A stretch of DNA of 64,000 bases from Sphingomonas qomolangmaensis (GTDB lineage: Bacteria > Pseudomonadota > Alphaproteobacteria > Sphingomonadales > Sphingomonadaceae). The DNA is taken from NCBI RefSeq assembly GCF_024496245.1, contig NZ_CP101740.1, positions 806,001-870,000 of the forward strand, read 5' to 3'. The notes under the pieces are model-generated. The model searched no databases, had not been told where the DNA came from, and saw nothing but the letters and a program-made list of their open reading frames with translations. Position numbers and translations under genes: made by a program. Of the stretch, positions 39,454 through 47,841 are shown piece after piece; positions within the stretch are counted from its first letter, which is position 1, and the number at the start of each line of letters is the position of its first letter.

Positions 39454-39837
39454 ATGCTGTTCACGTTCCTGCTCATCGTCCACGCCATCATCGCGGCGCT
39501 GCTCGTCACCGTCATCTTGATGCAGCGCTCGGAAGGCGGCGGGCTGACGTCGGGCGGCAGCTCGAACGGGCTGATGTCGGCGCGCGGCGCCGCCGATTTT
39601 CTGACGCGGTCGACATCGGTGCTGGCCGGCGTGTTCATCACGATGAGCATCGTGCTGGCGGTGATCGCGGCGAATCGCGGATCGGACACGATCGATACCT
39701 CGCTGGCACGCCCCGGCGCGGCGGCACCCGCCACCGGCACCGCGCCGGCGGTCGATCCGCTCGGCGCTGCCGCGGGCGAAGTCGTGACCAACCAGTCGGC
39801 ACCGGCCGACAATGGCGCGGTCCCGCTGGCGCAATAA
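39454..39837 (+). CDS. secG: Preprotein translocase subunit SecG
   Basis: A 127-residue SecG with two membrane segments (about 1-22 and 50-70) joined by the conserved loop VILMQRSEGGGLTSGGSSNG. The Ala- and Pro-rich tail is typical of alphaproteobacterial SecG. ATG 39454 gives the proper N-terminus MLFTFLLIVHAIIAAL. It is followed by a hairpin and then pyrG, a common order in this group. Confidence 0.95.
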   Translation: MLFTFLLIVHAIIAALLVTVILMQRSEGGGLTSGGSSNGLMSARGAADFLTRSTSVLAGVFITMSIVLAVIAANRGSDTIDTSLARPGAAAPATGTAPAVDPLGAAAGEVVTNQSAPADNGAVPLAQ

Positions 39838-39852
39838 CGCGCCCGCGCTGCA

Positions 39853-39880
39853 CCGGCGGATGCGTCCGCCGGCACCTTTA
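39853..39880 (+). terminator. Terminator after secG
   Basis: CCGGCGGA-TGCG-TCCGCCGG is a perfect eight-base-pair stem followed by CACCTTTA, 16 bases after the secG stop. It may partly insulate pyrG. Confidence 0.7.
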
Positions 39881-39944
39881 TTCCATCGGCGCCGGATTCG
39901 CGCGCTTGTTGTTCATCGCGGTTCGGCGGTAGGCCCTTTCTCCC

Positions 39945-41579
39945 ATGGCACGGTACATCTTCATCACCGGGGGCGTGGTCTCGTCGCTCGGTAAGGGCCT
40001 CATGGCGGCCAGTCTCGCGGCGCTGTTGCAGGCACGCGGTTATCGAGTGCGGATCCGCAAGTTCGATCCCTATCTCAACGTCGATCCGGGCACCATGAGC
40101 CCGTATCAGCATGGCGAGGTGTACGTCACCGACGACGGTGCCGAGACCGATCTCGACCTTGGCCATTACGAGCGCTTCACCGGCGTTTCGGCGCGCCAGT
40201 CGGACAACATCACCTCGGGCCGCATCTATCAGACGATCATCGCGCGCGAGCGGCGCGGCGATTATCTGGGTGCTACGGTGCAGGTGATCCCGCACGTCAC
40301 CGACGCGATCAAGGCGTTCGCGCAGGCCGAAACCGAGGATCTCGATTTCGTGCTGTGCGAGATCGGCGGCACCGTCGGCGACATCGAATCGCTCCCGTTC
40401 ATCGAAGCGATCCGCCAGCTCCGGAATGATCTGGGGCGCGGCAATTCGGTCAGCATCCATGTGACCTTGGTGCCGTACATCGCCGCGGCGGGCGAACTGA
40501 AGACCAAGCCGACGCAGCATTCGGTGCGCGAACTCGCCGCACTCGGGGTCCAGCCCGACGTGCTGGTGTGCCGCTGCGAACATCCGCTGCCCATGAGCGA
40601 CCGCAACAAGATCGCGCTCTTCTGCAACGTGCCGACCGCGGCGGTGATTCCCGCGCTCGATGCCAAGAGCATCTACGCGGTGCCGCTGCAATATCATGCC
40701 GAAGGGTTAGACGGCGAAGTGCTGCGCGCGTTCGGTATCGAGCCGGGCGAAGCGCCCAACCTCGATCGCTGGACCGAGATCGTCGATCGCCTGACCAATC
40801 CCGAGGGCGAAGTAACCGTCGGCGTCGTCGGCAAATATGTCGGGCTGCAGGATGCGTACAAGTCGCTCAACGAAGCGCTGATCCATGGCGGCATCGCCAA
40901 TCGCGTTCGCGTCAACATTCGCTGGATCGACGCCGAATTGTTCGAAGGCGACGACGATGAAGTGGCGGCGGCGTTAGAGCCTTGCGACGCTATTCTGGTG
41001 CCCGGCGCCTTCGGCGAGCGCGGGGCCGAGGGCAAGATCGCCAGCGTCCGCTTCGCGCGCGAACGCGAAATCCCCTATTTCGGCATCTGCTTCGGCATGC
41101 AGATGGCGTGCGTCGAAAGCGCGCGCGACCTGGCGGGGATCGACGGGGCCTCGTCGACCGAGTTCGGCACCACGCCCGAGCCCGTCGTCGGCCTCATCAC
41201 CGAATGGATGAGCGAGAAGGGGCTCGAGAAACGCGAGGCCAATGGCGACCTGGGCGGCACGATGCGGCTCGGCGCCTATGAAGCGCGGCTCGCGGGCAAC
41301 AGTGTCGTCGGATCGATCTATGGCGGCGACACGATTTCGGAACGGCATCGCCATCGCTACGAAGTGAATACGCATTATCGCGAGGCGCTCGAAAAGTCGG
41401 GGCTCGTGTTCTCGGGCATGTCGCCCGACGGCACGCTGCCCGAAATCGTCGAGCGCCCCGATCACCCCTGGTTCGTCGGCGTCCAGTTCCACCCCGAACT
41501 CAAGTCGCGCCCTTTCGAGCCGCATCCGTTGTTCGCCAGCTTCATCGCCGCGGCGGTTCGCCAGAGCCGCCTGGTCTGA
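39945..41579 (+). CDS. pyrG: CTP synthase
   Basis: A 544-residue enzyme that makes CTP from UTP with glutamine. The N-terminal synthase domain opens with [20 protein letters not shown] and the C-terminal glutaminase domain has the nucleophile Cys in [15 protein letters not shown] and the paired His and Glu in [12 protein letters not shown]. Length and motifs are complete. Confidence 0.99.
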   Translation: MARYIFITGGVVSSLGKGLMAASLAALLQARGYRVRIRKFDPYLNVDPGTMSPYQHGEVYVTDDGAETDLDLGHYERFTGVSARQSDNITSGRIYQTIIARERRGDYLGATVQVIPHVTDAIKAFAQAETEDLDFVLCEIGGTVGDIESLPFIEAIRQLRNDLGRGNSVSIHVTLVPYIAAAGELKTKPTQHSVRELAALGVQPDVLVCRCEHPLPMSDRNKIALFCNVPTAAVIPALDAKSIYAVPLQYHAEGLDGEVLRAFGIEPGEAPNLDRWTEIVDRLTNPEGEVTVGVVGKYVGLQDAYKSLNEALIHGGIANRVRVNIRWIDAELFEGDDDEVAAALEPCDAILVPGAFGERGAEGKIASVRFAREREIPYFGICFGMQMACVESARDLAGIDGASSTEFGTTPEPVVGLITEWMSEKGLEKREANGDLGGTMRLGAYEARLAGNSVVGSIYGGDTISERHRHRYEVNTHYREALEKSGLVFSGMSPDGTLPEIVERPDHPWFVGVQFHPELKSRPFEPHPLFASFIAAAVRQSRLV

Positions 41580-41601
41580 CGCCTAACCGACGCTGATACG
41601 C

Positions 41602-41635
41602 AAAAGGCGCCCGGACCAATGGTCCGAGCGCCCTT
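41602..41635. terminator. Bidirectional terminator between pyrG and the small heat-shock gene
   Basis: AAAGGCGC-C-CGGACC and GGTCCG-A-GCGCC-CTT form a 13-base-pair stem with one mismatch and an AAT loop. On the minus strand it ends in TTTTGC, suiting termination of the heat-shock gene whose stop is at 41684; it also lies just after pyrG. Confidence 0.8.
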
Positions 41636-41683
41636 CGCTGCGGCACCCAAGGGAGCAAGGCGCCTGCTAGTGGGTCAACGCAC

Positions 41684-42160
41684 TCAGGCGGCTTCGGCCG
41701 TTGGGTGCGTCAGGATCGAATGGTCGCCGGGCTGACCGTCGCTGATGGCGATCTTGCGCGGCTTCATCGTATCGGGGACTTCGCGGACCAGATCGATCGT
41801 CAGCAGCCCGTCAGCGAGCGCTGCATTTTCGACCCGAACGAAATCGGCAAGCTCGAAGCGACGCTCGAAGCTGCGGTTGGCGATCCCCAGGTGCAGGAAC
41901 GCGCTGCGCTGCTCGGCGCTTTCGTCGGCCTTCTTGCCGCTGACCAGCAACAGGTTCTGCTGCGCGACGATGTCGATCTCGTCGGTCTTGAAGCCTGCAA
42001 CCGCTAGCGTGATGCGATAGCGGTCCTCGGCGGTCCGCTCGAGATTGAACGGCGGGTAATTGTCGCCCGACGCCTGGCGCGAGCTTGCCTCGAGCAGGTC
42101 GAACAGGCGGTCGAAGCCGATCGTCGAGCGGCGATAGGGGGTGAAATCAAAACGGCTCAT
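41684..42160 (-). CDS. Small heat-shock protein (Hsp20/IbpA family)
   Basis: A 158-residue alpha-crystallin-type chaperone that holds unfolding proteins during heat stress. The N-terminus MSRFDFTPYRRSTIGFDRLF is typical of IbpA-like proteins; the crystallin domain runs from about residue 35 (PFNLERTAEDRYRITLAVAG) to about 130, and includes GIANRSFERRFELADFVRV and ALADGLLTIDLVREVP. A C-terminal IxI-like motif may be KIAISD. The strong AAGGAGG ribosome-binding site can be folded into a hairpin with an upstream UUGCU (see the separate leader entry), and a heat-shock promoter candidate lies beyond. Confidence 0.95.
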   Translation of the reverse strand: MSRFDFTPYRRSTIGFDRLFDLLEASSRQASGDNYPPFNLERTAEDRYRITLAVAGFKTDEIDIVAQQNLLLVSGKKADESAEQRSAFLHLGIANRSFERRFELADFVRVENAALADGLLTIDLVREVPDTMKPRKIAISDGQPGDHSILTHPTAEAA

Positions 42161-42251
42161 GTCAAATCCTCCTTGTGAGCAACGTGACGATGTGAAGGCG
42201 CCCACCGATGGCGCGGCGCGGATTGCGAGCGGCCCGAATGGCACCGTTGCC
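42161..42251 (-). promoter_or_regulatory. Candidate ROSE-type RNA thermometer, 5' leader of the small heat-shock gene
   Basis: In the mRNA, UUGCU (42182-42178) lies just before CACA and the ribosome-binding site AGGAGG (42173-42168). Pairing of UUGCU with AGGAG leaves a G-G pair, the hallmark of ROSE thermometers, and GUCA (42188-42185) closes with UGAC (42164-42161) directly before the AUG. Two more hairpins lie upstream: GCGCC-AUCGGUG-GGCGC and GGCA-ACGG-UGCC (42251-42240). ROSE elements are known for alphaproteobacterial small heat-shock genes. The fold was drawn by hand. Confidence 0.7.
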
Positions 42252-42256
42252 TGACT

Positions 42257-42285
42257 GATTTGGTTCGAGCGCGACGATTTTCAAG
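42257..42285 (-). promoter_or_regulatory. Candidate RpoH (heat-shock sigma) promoter
   Basis: On the minus strand CTTGAAA (42285-42279) matches the -35 element of heat-shock promoters. CCAAATC (42263-42257) lies 15 bases on and is a partial match to the CCCATNT -10 element. The predicted start of transcription near 42250 coincides with the first leader hairpin. Confidence 0.45.
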
Positions 42286-42395
42286 CATCGTTGCCGGCAA
42301 AAACTTCACCTACGTCGGAGGCAAAAGGAATCCATATCGACTGACTGGGTATGAATTGAGATACTGGGGCATATTCGAAGCCCGGGAGCGATTTG

Positions 42396-44897
42396 ATGAC
42401 ACTAACGTCCGTAAGCCTGATGACGCTCGCCATGCTGCAAACCGCGCAGGCGAAGGAACCCGCCCAGCCCGCGATCGCGCCGGTGGAGCAACAGGTTTCA
42501 CCGGAGCAGGGAGGCGCTTCAGCAGAAGCGTCGAGCGCTACGCCGCCACAGGGGGGCGGCGAGATCGTCGTCACCGCCCGCCGCCGGACCGAGTCGGTGC
42601 AGACCGTGCCGATCGCGATCTCGGTAATCGGCGGCGAGACGCTCGATGCGCAGGGCACCTACAATATCAGCCGGCTGACCCAGCTGCAGCCAACGCTGCA
42701 ATTCTATTCGCAGAATCCGCGCAACACCTTCATCAATATCCGCGGGATCGGCGCGCCGTTCGGCCTGACCAACGACGGGTTCGAACAGGGCGTCGGCATC
42801 TATGTCGACGATGTGCATTACAACCGGATCGCCTCGGCGACGCTCGACTTCGTCGATGTCCAGCAGATCGAAACGCTGCGCGGGCCGCAGGGGACGCTGT
42901 ACGGCAAGAACACCACCGCGGGCGCGATCAACATCACCACCCAGCCGCCGAGCTTCGAGCTCGAGGGCAAGGGGGAGATTTCGTTCGGCAACCTCAATTT
43001 CAAACAAGGCAAGGGATCGATCTCGGGGCCGCTGTCGGACACGATCGCCGCGCGGCTGAGCGTGACCTCGACCAGCCGTCGTGGCACGATCTTCAACAGC
43101 ACAACGAACACCTACATCCAATCGCAGGACAGCCTGGGTATCCGTGGATCGGTTTTGTGGCGCGCGGCACCTAATCTCGACCTGACCTTTGCGGGCGACT
43201 TCAACCTGCAGGATCCGATCTGCTGCGCGTTCGTGAACGGAGGCTACGGGCCTACGCAGCGGCTAGCGAACCGGCAATATCCGGCGTTGCTGGGCTATTT
43301 CCCGGGATATGTCGCGCCCACCACCAACCCCTATGATCGAGTGACCGATGTCGATGCCGCGCTTCGCGCTCGCAACGAACATGGCGGCCTGTCGGCGCGT
43401 GCGGTGTGGGACGTCGGCGATCGCAGCACCATCACGTCGATCACCGCATGGCGCTATTGGGATTGGACCCCCGCGAACGACCGCGATTACACCGGCCTGC
43501 CGATCTATACGAAGGTGAACAACCCCACCGTCCAGGATCAATATTCGCAGGAATTCGGATTCAATCACCAGGGCGCCGGGTTCGATTTCGTCACCGGCTT
43601 GTTCGCATTCCTTCAGAAGATCCGCACCAGCGGCATCCAGGAGACGGGGCCAGCGGCGAGCAAATCGCTGCTCAACCCGACCAGCGCGCTGTCGAACAAT
43701 CCAGCGGTGCTCGACAACGTCGTGGCGATCAACGACATCCGGCTCGATAACATCAGCCTGGCGGCATACGGCAAGCTGAACTTGGAGGTCACCGACCGGC
43801 TGACGCTGTCGCCGGGTCTGCGGGTGAATTACGACAAGAAGCAGGGGCTGTACGATTCGGTGGTCACCGGCACCGCGTCGAACGGGACGCGGCAGATCGT
43901 GTCGGCGGTGCCGGGCTCGCCCTCGTACAACGATCCCTGGACCGCGGCGCAGCGCGGCATCCAGGCATCGCAATTCTTCGAGCCCGCATTCAGCGCCTGG
44001 AACCTGTCGTATGACGTGAACCTGGCGTATGAGCTGACCGACAACGTGAACCTGTACGCGACCTATGCCCGCGCGTTCAAAACCGGCGGCATCAACCTCA
44101 ACGGCGTTCCAGCCGACGCCGACGGCGCGCCGATCCTCGCCGCCTCGACGATCAAGCCCGAAAAGGTCGATCACTTCGAAGTAGGTATCAAGAGCCAGTT
44201 CTGGGGCCGCCGCGCGACCCTCAACGTCACTGGCTTCTGGACCGAGATCCAGGACTTCCAGGCGAACGTCACCAACGGCCAGTTCGGGACGGTGCGCGGC
44301 TATCTCGCCAATGCCGAGCAGGTGCGCAGCCGCGGGATCGAAGCCGATTTCTCGATCCGCCCGAGCGCGCGTATCAACGCGTATCTGAGCGGCGCCTACA
44401 CCGACGCGAGCTATACCCGCTTCGTCGATGCGCCATGCCCGCCCGAATTGTCGGGGGGCACCGTCGTGACCGGCAGCCAGCAACCCGGCGCGGCCGGGGT
44501 TCCCGGCGCGCTCAGCCCCGCCAATTGCGATGTGTCGGGGCAGGTGCTGCCCGGCGTGTCGGAATGGGCGGCATCGTGGGGCGCCGAGGGCAACGCGCCG
44601 GGCGTGTTGTTCGGCGAAACCGGGCAGCTCTATGTCGGCTACGACGCGAGCTACCGGTCGGACTGGTCATCGAACCCGTCGCCATCGATCTACACCAGGG
44701 TCGATGCCTATTCGTTGCACAATTTCCGCGTCGGCTTCCGCACCGGCCGCTTCGACAGCTTCGTCTGGCTGCGCAACGCCTTCGACCAGAATTATATCGA
44801 CCTGCTGCTCGCGGGCACCGGGGGCAATACCGGGCTGATCGCGGCACAGGTCGGCGATCCGCGGACCTTCGGCGGCACGATCAAGTTCGACTTCTAG
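42396..44897 (+). CDS. TonB-dependent receptor
   Basis: An outer-membrane receptor of 833 residues. A short signal peptide (about 1-20) is followed by a Gln/Ala/Pro linker and the TonB-box-like EIVVTARRRTESVQTVPIAI. The plug domain (about 60-170) has NIRGIGAPFGLTNDG and TLRGPQGTLYGKNTTAGAIN. The rest forms the barrel, ending in the aromatic FGGTIKFDF needed for assembly. ATG 42396 with GGGAG upstream is preferred to a TTG one codon earlier. Divergent from the small heat-shock gene; no transporter or enzyme partner is adjacent, so the ligand is unknown. Confidence 0.95.
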   Translation: MTLTSVSLMTLAMLQTAQAKEPAQPAIAPVEQQVSPEQGGASAEASSATPPQGGGEIVVTARRRTESVQTVPIAISVIGGETLDAQGTYNISRLTQLQPTLQFYSQNPRNTFINIRGIGAPFGLTNDGFEQGVGIYVDDVHYNRIASATLDFVDVQQIETLRGPQGTLYGKNTTAGAINITTQPPSFELEGKGEISFGNLNFKQGKGSISGPLSDTIAARLSVTSTSRRGTIFNSTTNTYIQSQDSLGIRGSVLWRAAPNLDLTFAGDFNLQDPICCAFVNGGYGPTQRLANRQYPALLGYFPGYVAPTTNPYDRVTDVDAALRARNEHGGLSARAVWDVGDRSTITSITAWRYWDWTPANDRDYTGLPIYTKVNNPTVQDQYSQEFGFNHQGAGFDFVTGLFAFLQKIRTSGIQETGPAASKSLLNPTSALSNNPAVLDNVVAINDIRLDNISLAAYGKLNLEVTDRLTLSPGLRVNYDKKQGLYDSVVTGTASNGTRQIVSAVPGSPSYNDPWTAAQRGIQASQFFEPAFSAWNLSYDVNLAYELTDNVNLYATYARAFKTGGINLNGVPADADGAPILAASTIKPEKVDHFEVGIKSQFWGRRATLNVTGFWTEIQDFQANVTNGQFGTVRGYLANAEQVRSRGIEADFSIRPSARINAYLSGAYTDASYTRFVDAPCPPELSGGTVVTGSQQPGAAGVPGALSPANCDVSGQVLPGVSEWAASWGAEGNAPGVLFGETGQLYVGYDASYRSDWSSNPSPSIYTRVDAYSLHNFRVGFRTGRFDSFVWLRNAFDQNYIDLLLAGTGGNTGLIAAQVGDPRTFGGTIKFDF

Positions 44898-45026
44898 TCT
44901 GCGAGCGGCGTGGAGGATCGGACTTCGGACGATCGCGGCAAGTTATCTGTTCAACGGTCGGAAGACCTGGCCAAGCGCTCGAACAGATTGCGCTGCAACC
45001 GCGAAGAAGAACGCCAGACATGCAAA

Positions 45027-45052
45027 CGCCCGGATCGTTGCCGATCCGGGCG
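45027..45052. terminator. Perfect hairpin in the gap after the TonB receptor
   Basis: CGCCCGGATCG-TTGC-CGATCCGGGCG is an 11-base-pair perfect stem, about 130 bases after the receptor stop. No T-run follows. The rest of the 438-base gap (44898-45335) shows no supported gene and presumably holds the lolC promoter near its end. Confidence 0.55.
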
Positions 45053-45335
45053 CCTGCGTGACGATCGCTCGTCAGCCCCCATTTTTAGCTTCCGCCCACA
45101 CACCGGTCTTTCGACCAGCGGGGCCTGAAGCCTCCCCGAACCGCGGCCATTGCCTGCACTTCGATAGTCGTGGCCTAGGCCTGTCGCGGGCCGATGTCAC
45201 CGGAAATGCAGGCATGTATTTCCGAATCGTTTCACCATGTGTTCATTTGGCAACAGCACTGATTGCGCGGCTTGTTGCGGAACCGTAAGGCACGCTGCAG
45301 CACATGAACCCGCTCCCCGTAACCCAAGGCTTTCC

Positions 45336-46586
45336 ATGATCCTGTCGCGCTACGAACGCATGATCGCCCGGCGCTATTTGCTGCCGGGCAGGGGCGAGGC
45401 GTTCATCTTCCTGGTCGCGGGCATCAGCCTGTTCGCGGTGATGCTCGGGGTGGCGGCGCTCGTCATCGTGATGAGCGTGATGAACGGGTTCCGCGCCGAG
45501 CTGTTCGACAAGATCGTCGGGCTCAACGGCCATGCGGTCGTACAGGGCTATGGCGGGCAATTGCGCGACTGGCGCGACATCGTGCGCGAGGCGCGCGAAA
45601 CGCCCGGGGTCACGAGTGCGACACCGCTGATCGAACAGCCGCTGATGGCCGATTTCAATGGCCGGACGCAGGCGGTGATCCTGCGCGGGATGCGGGTCGA
45701 GGATATCCGCAGCAACCCGACGATCCGCGACAATGTCATTCTGGGCGATCTGTCGCGGCTCTCCAACGGATCGAACACCATCGCGATCGGGTCGCGGCTG
45801 GCCGAGGCGCTAGGTGCGACGGTCGGTACCGATGTGTCGCTCATCAGTTTCCAGGGGGTGGCGACGCCGATGGGGACGGTACCGCGCATCGTGTCGTACC
45901 GGATCGGCGCGATCTTCGAGGTGGGGGTGTTCGACTATGACAAGGCGTTCGTGATCCTGCCGATGGAGGATGCGCAAACCTTGCTGCTGATGGGCGATTC
46001 GGTGGGGATGGTTGAGATCGACACCGTCGATCCCGACCGTGTCGGCGAGATATTGCAGCCGCTCGCCGCCAAGATCGGATCGCGTGGGGTGCTCAACGAT
46101 TGGCGCCGGCTCAACGCCGAGATTTTCGAGGCGCTCGCGGTCGATCGGTTGGTGACCTTCACTGTGCTGTCGATCCTGATCCTGGTCGCGGTGTTCAACA
46201 TCCTGTCGTCGCTGATCATGCTGGTGCGCGCCAAGACGCGCGACATCGCGATCCTGCGGACGATGGGGGCGACGCGCTACGGCCTGATCCGCATCTTCGT
46301 GACGGTCGGCACGACGATCGGCTCGCTGGGAATCCTCGCGGGGCTGATCCTGGGCTTCATCTTCCTGTTCTTCCGGCAGCAGGTGCTCGCCTTCATGGGC
46401 GCGGTGACCGGGCAGCAGATCTGGGATCCCTCGATGCGCTACCTCACCGAATTGCCCGCCAAGACCGATCCCTGGGAGGTCGCAGGCATCGTGCTGATGG
46501 CGTTCGTCTTCTCGTTCCTCGCCACGCTGTACCCCGCATTCAAGGCGGCGAGTACCGATCCGGTCCAGGTGCTTCGCTATGAATGA
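45336..46586 (+). CDS. lolC: Lipoprotein-releasing system permease LolC/LolE
   Basis: A 416-residue inner-membrane subunit of the Lol transporter, which lifts lipoproteins from the inner membrane to the carrier Lol[21 protein letters not shown] is the typical opening. One membrane segment follows (about 25-50), then a large periplasmic domain, then three more (about 270-300, 320-350, 380-405). [20 protein letters not shown] is the coupling segment contacting LolD. ATG 45336 is chosen by homology. It overlaps lolD by eight bases. Confidence 0.95.
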   Translation: MILSRYERMIARRYLLPGRGEAFIFLVAGISLFAVMLGVAALVIVMSVMNGFRAELFDKIVGLNGHAVVQGYGGQLRDWRDIVREARETPGVTSATPLIEQPLMADFNGRTQAVILRGMRVEDIRSNPTIRDNVILGDLSRLSNGSNTIAIGSRLAEALGATVGTDVSLISFQGVATPMGTVPRIVSYRIGAIFEVGVFDYDKAFVILPMEDAQTLLLMGDSVGMVEIDTVDPDRVGEILQPLAAKIGSRGVLNDWRRLNAEIFEALAVDRLVTFTVLSILILVAVFNILSSLIMLVRAKTRDIAILRTMGATRYGLIRIFVTVGTTIGSLGILAGLILGFIFLFFRQQVLAFMGAVTGQQIWDPSMRYLTELPAKTDPWEVAGIVLMAFVFSFLATLYPAFKAASTDPVQVLRYE

Positions 46587-47253
46587 GCCCGTCCTCCAGA
46601 CCACCGGGCTCATGCGCTCGTTCGAGCAGGGCGGGCACAAGATCGAAGTGCTGCGCGGTGTCGACCTGGCGGTGGCGCCGGGTGAGATCGTCGCGCTGCT
46701 CGGGCCTTCGGGCTCGGGCAAGTCGACCCTGCTGCAGGCGGTTGGCCTGCTCGAGGGCGGCTTCGAGGGATCGATCCGGATCGCGGGCACCGAAGTCGCC
46801 AAGCTCGACAGCAATGGCCGCACCGTCACGCGGCGCGACCAGATGGGGTTCATCTATCAGTTCCACCATCTGCTGCCCGACTTCACCGCCGCCGAAAACG
46901 TGATCCTGCCGCTGCTGATCCACGGCGCGACCCAGGCCGATGCCGAGGCGCGCGCCGAGGAATTGCTTTCGGCGCTGGGTCTCGCGAAGCGGCTGACGCA
47001 TCGCCCGAGCCAATTGTCGGGGGGCGAGCAGCAACGAGTCGCGGTCGCGCGCGCGCTCGCCAATCGGCCTGCGCTGGTGCTCGCCGACGAGCCGACCGGC
47101 AATCTCGACGAGGCGACCGCCGACATCGTGTTCGCCGAATTCCTGCGGTTGGTGCGCGGCGAGGGATCGTCGGCGTTGGTAGCGACACATAACGAACGGC
47201 TGGCGCTGCGGATGGACCGCGTTGTCCGGCTGCACGAGGGGAGGCTGCAATGA
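46579..47253 (+). CDS. lolD: Lipoprotein-releasing system ATPase LolD
   Basis: A 224-residue ABC ATPase of the MacB/LolD group. Walker A is [13 protein letters not shown], the Q-loop and LolD-type stretch is [15 protein letters not shown], the signature is [16 protein letters not shown] and Walker B is [12 protein letters not shown]. It overlaps lolC upstream by eight bases and the glutathione peroxidase downstream by four, so all three are probably translated together. Confidence 0.97.
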   Translation: MNEPVLQTTGLMRSFEQGGHKIEVLRGVDLAVAPGEIVALLGPSGSGKSTLLQAVGLLEGGFEGSIRIAGTEVAKLDSNGRTVTRRDQMGFIYQFHHLLPDFTAAENVILPLLIHGATQADAEARAEELLSALGLAKRLTHRPSQLSGGEQQRVAVARALANRPALVLADEPTGNLDEATADIVFAEFLRLVRGEGSSALVATHNERLALRMDRVVRLHEGRLQ

Positions 47254-47729
47254 CCGACGTCACCGCGATCCCGGTAACCGCCGCCGATGGCACGCCGACC
47301 GATCTGTCCGATCATGCGGGCAAGGTGCTGCTGATCGTCAACGTCGCGTCGAAATGCGGCTTTACTCCGCAATATACCGGCCTCGAGGCGCTGCACCGCC
47401 GGTTCGCCGAGCGCGGCTTTGCGGTGCTGGGGTTTCCCTGCAACCAGTTCGGCGCGCAGGAGCCGGGCGACGCCGCCGAAATCGCGAAATTCTGTTCGCT
47501 GACCTATGACGTGACCTTTCCGGTCTATGCCAAGCTCGACGTCAATGGCGACGATGCCGCGCCGCTGTACCGGCATTTGAAGGAGCAGGCGCCGGGCTTG
47601 CTCGGCAGCAAAGCGGTGAAATGGAATTTCACCAAGTTCCTGGTCGATCGCGACGGTCGCGTGGTCGAACGCTATGCGCCGCAGACTGTGCCCGAGGCGA
47701 TCGCCAAGGATATCGAAGCGCTACTGTAA
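47250..47729 (+). CDS. Glutathione peroxidase-type thiol peroxidase
   Basis: A 159-residue peroxidase of the Cys form. The peroxidatic Cys is in [12 protein letters not shown], and the supporting Gln and Trp lie in [13 protein letters not shown] and [13 protein letters not shown]. The second Cys in FPCNQFG and another in [10 protein letters not shown] could form the disulfide used by thioredoxin-dependent members, so the electron donor may be thioredoxin rather than glutathione. It follows lolD in an ATGA overlap. Confidence 0.95.
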   Translation: MTDVTAIPVTAADGTPTDLSDHAGKVLLIVNVASKCGFTPQYTGLEALHRRFAERGFAVLGFPCNQFGAQEPGDAAEIAKFCSLTYDVTFPVYAKLDVNGDDAAPLYRHLKEQAPGLLGSKAVKWNFTKFLVDRDGRVVERYAPQTVPEAIAKDIEALL

Positions 47730-47731
47730 AT

Positions 47732-47755
47732 CCCCCTCCCGCTTGCGGGAGGGGG
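47732..47755. repeat. Family A hairpin after the peroxidase gene
   Basis: CCCCCTCCCGC-TT-GCGGGAGGGGG forms a near-perfect stem three bases after the stop at 47729 and may terminate the lolC-lolD-peroxidase transcript. It matches the repeat core at 32714. Confidence 0.65.
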
Positions 47756-47784
47756 AACGAGCGTTCGGAAAGGGGGAAGAAGGT

Positions 47785-47793
47785 TGTGGATAA
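47785..47793 (-). promoter_or_regulatory. DnaA box upstream of dnaE
   Basis: TGTGGATAA on the plus strand is the exact reverse complement of the strong DnaA box TTATCCACA. It lies 49 bases before the dnaE start, in the only non-repeat part of the gap. A single box is not an origin; it could place dnaE under DnaA control. Confidence 0.5.
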
Positions 47794-47841
47794 TTTCCCC
47801 GCGCCCTTTCCACCCTCCGCCGCACGACCTACCCTGAAGCC

